DNA of 64,000 nt from Pseudomonas sp. P5_109 (GCF_034009455.1 NZ_CP125380.1:1839001-1903000); one strand, 5' to 3'. Numbered from the stretch's first letter, positions 7,956 to 17,464 are shown. Program-made: numbers and translations. Notes: a model not told the origin generated them from the sequence alone.

Positions 7956-9246
7956 GGAAGAACTCCAGCATGGCGTCGCTGTTGACGCGGTAGTTAATGT
8001 TGCCGCAGTGGCCACCGTGCGGGTAAACGGTCAGGCGATCACCGAAGGTCTTGCGCAGGAAGCCCAGGTCACCAGGGCCGAGGATGACGTCGTCGGCGTT
8101 GTGCATGACCGCGATTTTCGGGCTTTCGTGCAGGTAGTCCTTCAGTGCATACAGGCTCACCTGGTCGATCAGTTGCAGCAGGCTGCCGCCGTCGGTGCGG
8201 GCGCGCCACATCGGGATGACCTGTTCGGTGATGTAGCAATCGAAGTCGCATTGCAGCGCACGCTTGAGGAATGGCGTGAGGCTGGTGCCCTCGGTGATCG
8301 GGAATTTTGGAGGGGTGATCAGGCCGCGACGGTTGATCAGGTCCGAGGTGAAGGCAATGTCGGCCGCCGAAAAGCGGAACGACGTGCCGATCAGCATCGC
8401 CATCTGCTCGTTGGTCAGGTGCTGTTTGGACTGCTGGAAGTCGTAGAGCAGGGCGTCGTTGAGGTCGATATAACCTTTCTGCTGGAAGTAACGGGTCAGT
8501 TTGTTCAACACCAGTTCATAGAAGGTGGTGCTGTTGTTGATGCCCTTGACCTCGGTCTGGACCAGCTTGTCGAGGTTGCTGATCGAGGTGTACAGATTGA
8601 CCGGCGGGTTGAGCAGCAGGACTTTCTTGAAGTTGAAGCTGCGGCGGGTTTCGTCCAGGTGCGCGACGAAAGCGGCATCCAGTGCACCCAGGCTGTACCC
8701 GGTCAGGTAGTAATCGGTGACCGGCAATTTCGGGTTTTGTGCCCGCACGGCCTGCATTACCCGATACAGGTCTTCGGCGTCTTCCTTGGACACGCCCGGC
8801 GTGGCGAAGCGTGATGCGGCGCTGATGAAGTCATAGCTGGTGGGCGATGACAGCTGCACCACGTGGTAGCCGGCCTTGTAATAGAGCTTCTTCAGGTATT
8901 CGTTCAGGGTGCTGTCGTAGCGCGCACCGGTACCGGCGATCAGGAAAATCAGCGGCGCGGCGTGATCCTGCGTGGCAATGAGGTAATTGAGTTTCTTCAC
9001 CGCCCAGAAATTGTCCGGCAGCTCGAACGCCCGTTCCGGACGCAAGGTGACGCTGCGCACTGACTGATCGATGTCATCGTCCAGTGGCAACTCCGGACGC
9101 AGGTCCGGCGGCGTGGTCGCGATGGTCGCCTCGAACGGGTTGGTCAGGGGGTAGCCATAACTGGCGGCGTCAATGTCGGCCGCCAGTGCGGACGCACTCA
9201 ATATAAGGCCGCCAAACAGGGCGGCGAAGCGCAAGGAACGGAGCAT
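7948..9246 (-). CDS. Secreted alpha/beta hydrolase coupled to mlaA
   Basis: The 432-residue protein has a signal peptide (residues 1-22, ASALAA) and an alpha/beta-hydrolase core. The nucleophile elbow is GYSLGA with Ser185, a C-terminal acid lies in NADDVI near residue 386, and the likely catalytic histidine is His413 in HGGHCGN. A signal peptide and a hydrolase fold suggest a periplasmic esterase or lipase. Its stop codon overlaps the mlaA start, so the two are probably translated together, which suggests a lipid or envelope substrate. Similar proteins are sometimes labelled protein kinase; nothing in this sequence supports that. Confidence 0.8.
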   Translation of the reverse strand: MLRSLRFAALFGGLILSASALAADIDAASYGYPLTNPFEATIATTPPDLRPELPLDDDIDQSVRSVTLRPERAFELPDNFWAVKKLNYLIATQDHAAPLIFLIAGTGARYDSTLNEYLKKLYYKAGYHVVQLSSPTSYDFISAASRFATPGVSKEDAEDLYRVMQAVRAQNPKLPVTDYYLTGYSLGALDAAFVAHLDETRRSFNFKKVLLLNPPVNLYTSISNLDKLVQTEVKGINNSTTFYELVLNKLTRYFQQKGYIDLNDALLYDFQQSKQHLTNEQMAMLIGTSFRFSAADIAFTSDLINRRGLITPPKFPITEGTSLTPFLKRALQCDFDCYITEQVIPMWRARTDGGSLLQLIDQVSLYALKDYLHESPKIAVMHNADDVILGPGDLGFLRKTFGDRLTVYPHGGHCGNINYRVNSDAMLEFFRG

Positions 9247-9471
9247 GACTAAATCCCTTAGAAGAAGGTGCCGGATGAATTTCGCAGGCTATGACCACCG
9301 GATATGCGCCTAAGTGCCAACCTACGGCACCAAACAGGCTTGATTTCGAAGTAATAGTAGCTGGACGATACACTTTGCGGCGATTGAATGACCAGCTAAC
9401 AGTTGTTATCACTTGCGAAACGCTTTCTGGCGATTAAGCTGGCCGCCGTTTTTCGCCAATTGGAGTGTTTC

Positions 9472-9840
9472 ATGTCTCGCCGCCTGCCCGTGATTTTGCT
9501 GCTTGTTTTGCTGCCTGTATGGCTGGCCGCCAGTTATGGCGCGCGTTATGGCTTCATGGAGGACGCGCAGTGGGTCGGCATTTGCGTGGATGAGGCAAAT
9601 CGTTGGGAATGCCAGGTGCGTTCGAACCTGGGCTTGATGATTCACTTCGCGGTTTTGGGCTGGGCTGCGTTGGCGGCCGCAATCCTCGGCTTCGTGGTGC
9701 CGGGACGGGCAGGGTGGTGGCTGGCGGTGTTGGCGTTGGTGTTCGGGTTTCCGGCGTTGGCGTTGTACAACACGACGCTGGCGGTGTTTGCGGTGGTGAT
9801 TGCGGGGTTGCGGTTGGTCAGGGGGGCTCGCGGCGTTTAA
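9472..9840 (+). CDS. Small inner membrane protein of unknown function
   Basis: The 122-residue protein starts at MSRRLPVILL after TTGGAG. It has a first membrane segment at about residues 5-22, a short external loop with two cysteines (GICVDEANRWECQVRS) that could form a disulfide, then hydrophobic segments at about 57-77 and 81-113. I do not recognise a named family. It is transcribed away from the hydrolase-mlaA pair and ends just before a REP doublet. Confidence 0.7.
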   Translation: MSRRLPVILLLVLLPVWLAASYGARYGFMEDAQWVGICVDEANRWECQVRSNLGLMIHFAVLGWAALAAAILGFVVPGRAGWWLAVLALVFGFPALALYNTTLAVFAVVIAGLRLVRGARGV

Positions 9841-9848
9841 AAGTCCGT

Positions 9849-9946
9849 CTTCGCGAGCAAGCCCGCTCCCACATTTGATCCTTGTCGCACACAAACTTTG
9901 TGTTCACTGAAGATCTACTGTGGGAGCGGGCTTGCTCGCGAAGAGG
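9849..9946. repeat. REP doublet (REPIN), GAGCGGGCTTGCTCGC type
   Basis: Inverted copies at 9849-9875 and 9919-9946 lie between two convergent genes. Confidence 0.9.
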
Positions 9947-9966
9947 CCAGTCAGGTCAATGCAAAA

Positions 9967-11520
9967 TCAAGCCTTGCGAACCCGCAGGCAACGCCACAAC
10001 GCCGCCACCATCAACCCGCTCACCAGCGCCCAGCCCCAGGCCTGCTGGTTCTGCAAACCTTCACGGAACAACTGCGGCGCAATGCCGGCACCGATGATGA
10101 AGGTCAGCAGGGCAATCTCGCGGCGCGGCACATTCACCGGGCGGCACAGATAAACCAGCGCCGGCACGATGAACGCGACACTCGGGAAGCTGCGATAACG
10201 CGGATCGAACACCAGTTCCAGCATCATCACTGCCGCCGCGAAACCTGCCGTGGCAACCAGCCAGCCCGCACGCTGTTCCAGCCAGTTGAAAATCCTTCCA
10301 CGCCATCCACTACGCGGACTCAACGTCAGTGCTGCATGGGCCAGCACCAGCAGATTCAACGCGGTCAGCAACCCGACCCATAGCCATTCACTGGTAAAGC
10401 GTGTGGTGACCCGTGCCAAGTCGCCCCAGGCACCCATCGAGCAGGCCGCCAGTGCGCCGAGCAGCGGCAGCACCAGCGCCGCGCGCGTCGTGCGAACCCG
10501 GCCGCCAAGCAGCAGGGTGCCGATAAAGATCAGGCCACCCACCGCCAGCCATTGCGACCAGTACGGTACGTTTGTCACGGGCCCGGCCAGCACGCCCTTG
10601 TCCTGGCGATCGGCATCGAACAGTCCCCAGTAACCACCGACCGCACCTTCACTGGCGCGTTTCCAGGGCTGGTCGAAGGCTTCGATCAGGTTGTAGTGCC
10701 AGCCATGTTGCTCGGCCATGGCGACAAAACCGCGAATGAACCTGGCTTCATTGACCCGGCTCGGCAGGGCGGTCTCGCGCTGGCGGCCTTCGCTGGGCCA
10801 GCCGGTTTCGCCGATCAGTACGTCCTTGGGTGCGAACTTGTTGCCGAACACCTGGCGTACTTCGGCGACATGTTGCAGGGCGGCGTCGATGTTCGACGGA
10901 TCATCTTCCCAGTACGGCAGCAAGTGAATGGTCAGGAAATCCACGGCGGGGGCGATTTCCGGATGCTTGAGCCAGAATTCCCAGACGTCGGCATAGGTGA
11001 CAGGCTGCTTGACCTGGCTCTTGACCTTGTTGATCAGCCTGGCCAATTGCGTGCCGGTGACTTCCTTGCGCAATAGGGTTTCGTTGCCGACGATTACCGC
11101 ACTCACCACATCCGGGTTGGCATTGGCCGAGGCAATCAGCAGGTCGACTTCTTTTTCCGTGTCCACCGGGTTGCTGTTGACCCAGGCGCCGATCATCAGC
11201 TTCAAGCCATGCTTGCGCGCCAGATCCGGCAAGGCTTCGAGGCCGGTCATGGAATAGGTGCGGATGCATTCGAAGCTTTTTGACAGCAGCGCGAGGTCGG
11301 CGTCCATGCGCTCGGGACGCAGGTTGAATGGCACATCGAACGGCGATTGGTCTTTATCGAATGGGGTGTAGGAGGCGCATTGCAGCTTGTGCGTGGCGCT
11401 GGCGACATCCGGCAGAATCACCGGTTTACCGAGGCCGTACCAGAAGCCGCCAAGGGCAAACAGCCCCAGCAGGCACGCGAAAAGATAAGCAGCAAAAGGG
11501 AAGCGGGATGTCGCGGACAT
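9967..11520 (-). CDS. Membrane-anchored GH17-type beta-glucan enzyme (beta-1,3-glucosyltransferase-like)
   Basis: The 517-residue protein has an N-terminal membrane anchor (residues 8-32), then a glycoside hydrolase family 17 domain to about residue 325. The expected acid/base is Glu147 (VGNETLL) and the nucleophile Glu238 (IGETGWPSEG). A C-terminal block of about eight membrane segments follows. Pseudomonas genomes usually label such proteins beta-(1-3) or beta-(1-6) glucan synthase; they resemble the GH17 part of NdvB but lack the GT2 glycosyltransferase domain. The start at MSATSRF was preferred to a codon 14 residues upstream. A periplasmic glucan transglycosylase or branching role is plausible. 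Confidence 0.82.
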   Translation of the reverse strand: MSATSRFPFAAYLFACLLGLFALGGFWYGLGKPVILPDVASATHKLQCASYTPFDKDQSPFDVPFNLRPERMDADLALLSKSFECIRTYSMTGLEALPDLARKHGLKLMIGAWVNSNPVDTEKEVDLLIASANANPDVVSAVIVGNETLLRKEVTGTQLARLINKVKSQVKQPVTYADVWEFWLKHPEIAPAVDFLTIHLLPYWEDDPSNIDAALQHVAEVRQVFGNKFAPKDVLIGETGWPSEGRQRETALPSRVNEARFIRGFVAMAEQHGWHYNLIEAFDQPWKRASEGAVGGYWGLFDADRQDKGVLAGPVTNVPYWSQWLAVGGLIFIGTLLLGGRVRTTRAALVLPLLGALAACSMGAWGDLARVTTRFTSEWLWVGLLTALNLLVLAHAALTLSPRSGWRGRIFNWLEQRAGWLVATAGFAAAVMMLELVFDPRYRSFPSVAFIVPALVYLCRPVNVPRREIALLTFIIGAGIAPQLFREGLQNQQAWGWALVSGLMVAALWRCLRVRKA

Positions 11521-11849
11521 GGTCAGGCCGTGTGGGAGCAAAGCGGCGCATGTTACCTGCATTTACCCTGTGCTTGGTGGCCTGCATGATTTTGACATGC
11601 AAAGTTCGGGCGGAATTTCCGGTACGTTGGTCGCGCTTAAGATTAATGGCTTTCTGATGTCGTTTCTCGATGGCTTGAGGTCGCTGGCAGAGCAGGTCGC
11701 CAAGAGCGTCAGGTTGATGATCGGCGTGTCAGTACTCCGCTGATGTTCGCACGAGTTTGCGGTAAGGCGTGATGGGGGCGCTGTGCACCATAACAATACG
11801 TTTAAGCGACTCGGCATCCGTCGAGCGCAGCACTTTCGGGGAAGTAACG
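11521..11849. other. Gene-free interval between the GH17 gene and betX
   Basis: I see no convincing gene, hairpin or repeat family here beyond the divergent promoter regions; short open frames have no ribosome sites or family features. Confidence 0.5.
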
Positions 11850-12701
11850 ATGAAGATGCGACGACTCTTGGGCGCAGGTGCCGCTTTGGTGCTGGCGATC
11901 AGTGCTACCGTGGCCAGTGCCGCCGGAAAGGAAGTGACTCTCGGTTATGTCGACGGCTGGTCGGACAGTGTCGCCACGACCAACGTGGCCGCAGAAGTGA
12001 TCAGACAGAAACTCGGTTATGACGTGAAGCTGCAAGCGGTCGCTACCGGGATCATGTGGCAAGGCGTGGCCACCGGCAAACTCGACGCCATGCTGTCGGC
12101 CTGGCTGCCAGTGACCCACGGTGATTACTGGGCGAAGAACAAGGATCAGGTCGTCGATTACGGCCCGAACTTCAAGGACGCGAAAATCGGCCTGATCGTG
12201 CCGGAGTACGTTAAAGCCAAGTCCATCGACGATCTGAAAACCGACGACAGCTTCAAGAATCGCATCGTCGGCATCGACGCCGGTTCAGGTGTGATGCTCA
12301 AGACTGATCAGGCCATCAAGGATTACGACCTGACCGGTTATCAACTCAAGGCCAGTTCCGGTGCCGGCATGATTGCCGAGCTGACCCGTGCCGAGAAGAA
12401 AAACGAATCCATCGCAGTGACCGGCTGGGTGCCGCACTGGATGTTCGCCAAGTGGAAACTGCGCTTCCTCGAAGACCCGAAAGGCGTATACGGCGCGGCT
12501 GAGACCGTGAACAGCATCGGCAGCAAAGGCCTGGAGGCCAAGGCACCGGAAGTGGCCAAGTTCCTGAAGAACTTCCAGTGGGAATCCAAGGATGAAATCG
12601 GCCAGGTGATGCTGGCGATTCAGGACGGTGCCAAGCCTGAAGCCGCGGCGAAGGATTGGGTGGCCAAACACCCTGAGCGTGTGGCTGACTGGACTAAATA
12701 A
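11850..12701 (+). CDS. betX: Glycine betaine-type ABC transporter substrate-binding protein (BetX-like)
   Basis: The 283-residue protein has a signal peptide (residues 1-26, ASA|AG) and the OpuAC/ProX fold signature. Aromatic segments that normally cage a quaternary amine are present: DGWSDSVATTN, LDAMLSAWLP and GWVPHWMFAKW. No permease or ATPase gene is adjacent, so it must work with a transporter encoded elsewhere. The order binding protein, DUF485, actP matches PAO1 PA3236-PA3234 as I remember it, which is the basis for the betX name. The start is the ATG after GGGGAAGTAACG. Confidence 0.85.
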   Translation: MKMRRLLGAGAALVLAISATVASAAGKEVTLGYVDGWSDSVATTNVAAEVIRQKLGYDVKLQAVATGIMWQGVATGKLDAMLSAWLPVTHGDYWAKNKDQVVDYGPNFKDAKIGLIVPEYVKAKSIDDLKTDDSFKNRIVGIDAGSGVMLKTDQAIKDYDLTGYQLKASSGAGMIAELTRAEKKNESIAVTGWVPHWMFAKWKLRFLEDPKGVYGAAETVNSIGSKGLEAKAPEVAKFLKNFQWESKDEIGQVMLAIQDGAKPEAAAKDWVAKHPERVADWTK

Positions 12702-12719
12702 CAGTCGCCTCGTTTTAAC

Positions 12720-12810
12720 TTGTGGGAGCGGGCTTGCTCGCGAAGGCGGTGTAACAGACAACAGTAATGTTGACTGTTATGGCCCCTTCGCGAGCAAGCC
12801 CGCTCCCACA
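12720..12810. repeat. REP doublet (REPIN), GAGCGGGCTTGCTCGC type
   Basis: Inverted copies at 12720-12746 and 12785-12810 follow the betX stop codon and precede yjcH. Confidence 0.9.
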
Positions 12811-12941
12811 GTTGTTTATGGTGTGCTGGAAATTGGCGAATCTGTCATGTGGTTCTAAGACTAAGGTCGTCTGGAACCTACCCCGCAGCCGCATAGAGTG
12901 GATACCGTTCCAACTAAATCTGTGCTGCGAGGATAAAAACA

Positions 12942-13253
12942 ATGAACGACAGCATTTACCTCTCGATTCAAAACAGCCCGCGCTTCAAGGAGCTGGTTAG
13001 CAAGAGGGAACGATTCGCCTGGATTCTATCGGCGATCATGCTAGGGCTTTACTCCGGATTCATCCTTTTGATTGCTTACGGGCCGCATGTACTGGGGGCG
13101 AAGATCAGCCCTGAGTCCTCGATTACCTGGGGCATCCCGATTGGTGTCGGGCTGATTGTTTCGGCCTTCATTCTGACCGGCATCTACGTACGACGCGCCA
13201 ACGGCGAATTCGACGACCTGAACAATGCGATTCTCAAGGAGGCTCAGCAATGA
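12942..13253 (+). CDS. yjcH: DUF485 (YjcH) inner membrane protein
   Basis: The 103-residue protein has two membrane segments, at about residues 27-49 and 62-85, typical of the DUF485/YjcH family. This family almost always precedes the acetate permease gene actP, as here. Its stop codon overlaps the actP start by four bases (ATGA), so the two are translationally coupled. The start follows an AGGA-type ribosome site. Confidence 0.93.
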   Translation: MNDSIYLSIQNSPRFKELVSKRERFAWILSAIMLGLYSGFILLIAYGPHVLGAKISPESSITWGIPIGVGLIVSAFILTGIYVRRANGEFDDLNNAILKEAQQ

Positions 13254-14908
13254 TCCGGCGTCTAATGGCTCTTTTGAGCATCGCAGCATTCGCGCCTGGC
13301 GCCTGGGCCGCTGACGCCCTGACCGGCGCCGTGCAGAAGCAACCCCTCAACGTGTCCGCGATCCTGATGTTCGTCGCCTTCGTCGGCGCGACCCTGTGCA
13401 TCACCTACTGGGCGTCCAAGAAAAACAAGTCGGCCTCCGACTACTACGCGGCGGGCGGCAAGATCACCGGTTTCCAGAACGGTCTGGCGATTGCCGGTGA
13501 CTACATGTCGGCGGCGTCCTTCCTGGGTATTTCCGCGTTGGTGTTCACCTCCGGCTACGACGGCCTGATCTACTCGATCGGCTTCCTGGTGGGCTGGCCG
13601 ATCATCCTGTTCCTGATCGCCGAGCGCCTGCGGAACCTGGGTAAATATACCTTTGCCGACGTGGCGTCCTATCGCCTCGGGCAAACCCAGATCCGCTCGC
13701 TGTCCGCTTGCGGTTCGCTGGTGGTAGTGGCGTTCTACCTGATCGCGCAAATGGTGGGTGCCGGCAAGCTGATCCAGCTGCTGTTCGGTCTCGATTACCA
13801 CGTTGCGGTGATCCTGGTCGGTATCCTGATGTGCATGTACGTGTTGTTCGGCGGCATGCTGGCGACCACCTGGGTGCAGATCATCAAGGCTGTGCTGCTG
13901 CTGTCCGGCGCTTCTTTCATGGCGCTGATGGTGATGAAACACGTCAACTTCGACTTCAACGCACTGTTCTCCGAGGCGATCAAGGTTCACCCTAAGGGTG
14001 AGGCGATCATGAGCCCGGGCGGCCTGGTGAAAGATCCAATCTCGGCGTTCTCCCTCGGCCTGGCGCTGATGTTCGGTACTGCTGGCCTGCCGCACATCCT
14101 GATGCGCTTCTTCACCGTGAGTGACGCAAAAGAAGCGCGCAAGAGCGTGCTGTACGCAACCGGCTTCATTGGTTACTTCTACATCCTGACCTTCATCATC
14201 GGCTTCGGTGCGATCCTGCTGGTCAGCACCAACCCGGCCTTCAAGGATGCGGCTGGCGCACTGTTGGGCGGTAACAACATGGCGGCGGTGCACCTGGCCA
14301 ACGCGGTGGGTGGCAGTATCTTCCTGGGCTTCATCTCGGCGGTGGCGTTCGCGACCATTCTGGCAGTGGTTGCCGGTTTGACCCTGGCCGGTGCTTCGGC
14401 GGTGTCCCACGACCTGTATGCCAGCGTGATCAAGAAGGGCAAGGCCAACGAGAAGGATGAAATTCGCGTCTCGAAAATCACCACTATCGCCTTGGCGGTG
14501 CTGGCAATTGGTCTGGGCATCCTGTTCGAGAGCCAGAACATTGCGTTCATGGTAGGCCTGGCGTTCTCCATCGCGGCGAGCTGCAACTTCCCGGTGCTGC
14601 TGCTTTCCATGTACTGGAAGAAACTGACCACTCGCGGTGCGATGATTGGCGGCTGGATGGGCTTGATCAGTGCCGTTGGCTTGATGATCCTTGGCCCGAC
14701 CATCTGGGTGCAGATCCTGCATCACGAGAAGGCGATCTTCCCGTATGAGTATCCGGCGTTGTTCTCGATGTTGATTGCCTTTGTCGGGATCTGGTTCTTC
14801 TCGGTTACTGACAAGTCGACTGCGGCTGACAAAGAGCGGGCGCTGTTCTTCCCGCAGTTTGTTCGTTCGCAGACTGGGTTGGGGGCGAGTGGGGCTGTTT
14901 CGCACTAA
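13250..14908 (+). CDS. actP: Cation/acetate symporter
   Basis: ActP imports acetate and other short carboxylates with a cation. The 552-residue protein belongs to the sodium:solute symporter family. An N-terminal cleavable-looking hydrophobic segment is followed by about 13 membrane spans, with the family motifs [23 protein letters not shown] and [15 protein letters not shown]. It overlaps yjcH by four bases and is followed by a hairpin terminator. No acs gene is adjacent. Confidence 0.96.
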   Translation: MIRRLMALLSIAAFAPGAWAADALTGAVQKQPLNVSAILMFVAFVGATLCITYWASKKNKSASDYYAAGGKITGFQNGLAIAGDYMSAASFLGISALVFTSGYDGLIYSIGFLVGWPIILFLIAERLRNLGKYTFADVASYRLGQTQIRSLSACGSLVVVAFYLIAQMVGAGKLIQLLFGLDYHVAVILVGILMCMYVLFGGMLATTWVQIIKAVLLLSGASFMALMVMKHVNFDFNALFSEAIKVHPKGEAIMSPGGLVKDPISAFSLGLALMFGTAGLPHILMRFFTVSDAKEARKSVLYATGFIGYFYILTFIIGFGAILLVSTNPAFKDAAGALLGGNNMAAVHLANAVGGSIFLGFISAVAFATILAVVAGLTLAGASAVSHDLYASVIKKGKANEKDEIRVSKITTIALAVLAIGLGILFESQNIAFMVGLAFSIAASCNFPVLLLSMYWKKLTTRGAMIGGWMGLISAVGLMILGPTIWVQILHHEKAIFPYEYPALFSMLIAFVGIWFFSVTDKSTAADKERALFFPQFVRSQTGLGASGAVSH

Positions 14909-14934
14909 GGCTTCAGCGCTTCGCACTGACATTG

Positions 14935-14966
14935 AATGCCCCGGTCGAGAGATCGGGGCATTTTTG
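14935..14966 (+). terminator. Rho-independent terminator of yjcH-actP
   Basis: AATGCCCCGGTC pairs with GATCGGGGCATT (one G-U pair) around a four-base loop, followed by TTTTTG, 26 bp after the actP stop codon. Confidence 0.85.
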
Positions 14967-15009
14967 TTGGGCGGTAATCGACCTGAATTTCTTGGCTGTG
15001 TTCGATTTA

Positions 15010-15040
15010 CTGTAGGAGCTGGCTTGCCGGCGATGGCGGC
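15010..15040 (+). repeat. Single REP-like unit GGAGCTGGCTTGCCGGCG
   Basis: One unpaired unit of the type found twice in direct orientation at 15435 and 15504. It lies just outside the left end of the long inverted-end element. Confidence 0.7.
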
Positions 15041-15434
15041 CTTCGGGCCGGCCAGGTTCTTGGGTGATTGAGTACATATCCGTTTCTGCGGTAACGACGG
15101 CTTATGGTTTCGCCCTTACGGCGAGTCCCTTTTGGCAAACGCCCCAAAAGGAACCAAAAGGTCTCGCCCCTGGCGTACGGCCCCTCGCTGAGGCTCGGCG
15201 TTCCTTCGCTCCGGTCTCCATCCGGGGGCATTGCCCTCCGGTCGGCTTCGCTTCGACCTACATGCAATGAGTTCGACTGCGTCGAACGGCGCTACGCGCC
15301 AATCCCCGGATGAACACCTCCACTCAGCCTTCCGAGGGGGCGGGTGGATCAAGATCAAGAGCTGCAGGCGAGCTAACGCTCGGCCTGTTGAGTGGTGAGG
15401 AGCATGGGTGTACGCCGATCTGCCGTTGCTCTTC

Positions 15435-15535
15435 TGTAGGAGCTGGCTTGCCAGCGATGGCGGCCTGCTAGCCGACCAATTTCTTTCAGATGTACTCAAT
15501 CCCTGTAGGAGCTGGCTTGCCAGCGATGGCGGTCT
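15435..15535 (+). repeat. Two direct REP units GGAGCTGGCTTGCCAGCG, 69 bp apart
   Basis: TGTAGGAGCTGGCTTGCCAG begins at 15435 and again at 15504. Each unit is followed by CGATGGCGG and a C/T-CTG segment. The direct rather than inverted arrangement differs from all other pairs in the window. Confidence 0.75.
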
Positions 15536-15567
15536 GTCAGCCAACATCAATATTGGATGTACCGGCC

Positions 15568-15658
15568 TCTTCGCGGGCAAGCCCGCTCCCACAGGTTTGA
15601 TGTCGTATAAAAAATTGTGTTCGACGCAAATACTGTGGGAGCGAACCTGCTCGTGAAG
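15568..15658. repeat. REP doublet inside element A, right arm degenerate
   Basis: The left arm (15568-15593) reads CGCGGGCAAGCCCGCTCCCA. The right arm at 15633-15658 has drifted to GGGAGCGAACCTGCTCGTGA. Confidence 0.75.
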
Positions 15659-16021
15659 TTGGTCTGCCGGCTAACCGAAACTTTGCAGAGCATCACGTCA
15701 GCAAACAGGCCGGCCGGTAGGCCGCCTCGGGCGCTGTTGCGGTACACGCCCCCTCGAGAGGCCGAGAGGAGGTTCTGCGCAGTGGGCAACCCGGCATGGA
15801 TGCCGGGTTAGCCGCCCCCGGCCATGGATGGCCGATGGCGGCGGGCCCACGGAGCAGGACCGGAACGAGGGCATGCCGAGCCACAGCGAGGCACCGAACG
15901 AAAGGGGCAAGAGCGTTTGGTTACTTTGCGCTTTTCAAAGTAACCCGCTGTAAGAGCGGAACCATAAGCCGCCGTTACCTAAACAACGAATATGCCCGCG
16001 ATCAAAAAACGAGGCACAAAC

Positions 16022-16052
16022 AAAAACGGCCCCTATATAAATAGAGGCCGTT
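16022..16052 (-). terminator. Terminator of gltA
   Basis: Read on the minus strand, AACGGCCTCTAT pairs with ATAGGGGCCGTT around a short loop and is followed by TTTTTG. It lies 37 bp beyond the gltA stop codon. Confidence 0.8.
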
Positions 16053-16088
16053 CCCGATACATCTCAACACGCTACAGCAAGAAAAATC

Positions 16089-17378
16089 TTACTTGCGGTC
16101 TTCCAGCTTGGTGATGTCACGCGACTCGTAGCCGGTGTACAGCTGGCGCGGACGGCCGATCTTGTACGGGCTGGAGAGCATTTCCTTCCAGTGGGAGATC
16201 CAGCCGACGGTCCGCGCCAGGGCGAAGATCACGGTGAACATGCTGGTTGGAATGCCGATCGCCTTGAGGATGATCCCCGAGTAGAAGTCGACGTTCGGGT
16301 ACAGCGAGCGCTCGATGAAGTACGGGTCAGTCAGGGCGATCTCTTCCAGGCGCATGGCCAGTTCGAGTTGCGGATCGTTCTGGATGCCCAGTTCCTTCAA
16401 CACTTCGTCGCAGGTCTGCTTCATTACCGTGGCGCGTGGGTCGCGGTTTTTGTAAACGCGGTGACCGAAGCCCATCAGTTTGAACGGATCGTTCTTGTCC
16501 TTGGCCTTGGCGATGAACTTGTCGATGTTCGAAACATCGCCGATTTCATCGAGCATGGTCAGTACAGCTTCGTTTGCACCGCCGTGGGCAGGGCCCCACA
16601 GTGCAGCGATACCGGCGGCGATACAGGCGAACGGGTTGGCACCCGAGGAGCCGGCCAGGCGCACGGTGGACGTCGAGGCGTTCTGCTCGTGGTCGGCATG
16701 GAGGATGAAGATCCGGTCCATGGCCTTGGCGAGTACCGGGCTGATCGGTTTGATCTCGCACGGGGTGTTGAACATCATGTGCAGGAAGTTTTCCGCGTAC
16801 GACAGGTCGTTGCGCGGGTACATCATGGGTTGGCCCATGGAGTACTTGTAAACCATCGCGGCCAGGGTCGGCATCTTGGCAACCAGGCGGATCGCGGAGA
16901 TTTCGCGATGCTGCGGGTTATTGATGTCCAGGGAGTCGTGGTAGAACGCCGAAAGGGCGCCGACTACGCCGCACATGACGGCCATCGGGTGGGCGTCGCG
17001 ACGGAAGCCGTTGAAGAAGGTCTTCAGCTGCTCGTGAACCATGGTGTGGTTCTTCACGGTGCTGACGAACTGGGCCTTCTGTTCTGCGGTCGGCAGTTCG
17101 CCGTTGAGCAGCAGATAGCAGGTTTCCAGGTAGTCCGACTTTTCAGCCAGCTGTTCGATCGGGTAGCCGCGGTGCAGCAGAATGCCGTTGTCGCCGTCGA
17201 TATAGGTGATCTTCGACTCGCACGAGGCGGTCGACATGAAGCCTGGGTCAAAGGTGAAACGGCCCGTGGCCGTCAGGCCCCGAACATCGATAACATCGGG
17301 ACCAACGGTGCCGGTTAAAATGGGCAGCTCGACGGGGGCTGCGCCCTCGATGATCAACTGCGCTTTTTTGTCAGCCAT
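16089..17378 (-). CDS. gltA: Citrate synthase, type II
   Basis: This enzyme condenses acetyl-CoA and oxaloacetate to citrate. The 429-residue protein matches Gram-negative hexameric citrate synthases. The catalytic segments are present: [15 protein letters not shown] and [12 protein letters not shown] with the active-site histidines region, [14 protein letters not shown], and NVDFYSGI with the catalytic aspartate. The ATG follows an AGGAGG-like site. It is divergent from sdhC, with a near-consensus promoter at 17437-17464 and its own terminator. Confidence 0.98.
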   Translation of the reverse strand: MADKKAQLIIEGAAPVELPILTGTVGPDVIDVRGLTATGRFTFDPGFMSTASCESKITYIDGDNGILLHRGYPIEQLAEKSDYLETCYLLLNGELPTAEQKAQFVSTVKNHTMVHEQLKTFFNGFRRDAHPMAVMCGVVGALSAFYHDSLDINNPQHREISAIRLVAKMPTLAAMVYKYSMGQPMMYPRNDLSYAENFLHMMFNTPCEIKPISPVLAKAMDRIFILHADHEQNASTSTVRLAGSSGANPFACIAAGIAALWGPAHGGANEAVLTMLDEIGDVSNIDKFIAKAKDKNDPFKLMGFGHRVYKNRDPRATVMKQTCDEVLKELGIQNDPQLELAMRLEEIALTDPYFIERSLYPNVDFYSGIILKAIGIPTSMFTVIFALARTVGWISHWKEMLSSPYKIGRPRQLYTGYESRDITKLEDRK

Positions 17379-17436
17379 GTGGCCTCCTATTTATGCTTGA
17401 AATCATCAGACAGACCCCCCACGCAGGGCCCGCACC

Positions 17437-17464
17437 ACTATAGTGAGATAAATTTGAATGTCAA
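17437..17464 (-). promoter_or_regulatory. gltA: Sigma-70 promoter for gltA
   Basis: On the minus strand TTGACA (17464-17459) and TATAGT (17442-17437) are separated by 16 bp, giving a predicted start near 17430, about 50 bases before the ATG. The -35 is an exact consensus match. Confidence 0.7.

Larger units (their letters stand above)
15090..15979. repeat. Long non-coding element A with inverted ends
   Basis: The left end GGTAACGACGGCTTATGG (15090) and the right end, whose complement reads GGTAACGGCGGCTTATGG, form inverted termini that remain similar for more than 40 bases (TTYCGCYCTTACRGCGRGT). The 890-bp interior carries two direct 69-bp-spaced REP units (15435, 15504), a REP doublet (15568-15658), and a module with CCATCCATGGCC and a hairpin GCATGGATGCC. 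No transposase or supported gene is inside. A related copy is at 38174-38759. It resembles the longer intergenic repeat families reported in P. fluorescens, but I cannot name the family. Confidence 0.7.

Noticed and set aside
7948..9246. Protein kinase annotation for the secreted hydrolase
   Set aside because: No kinase motifs are visible; GYSLGA, an acid and HGGH fit an alpha/beta hydrolase.
13262..14932. A 556-codon frame opposite actP
   Set aside because: Antisense to a well-supported symporter; His/Gln/Arg-rich shadow.
15064..15910. Several 60-158-codon frames inside the long element at 15090-15979
   Set aside because: Their translations are just REP and repeat-module sequence (for example SRASPLPQ-type strings) in all frames; the same strings appear at other repeats. 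No ribosome sites.
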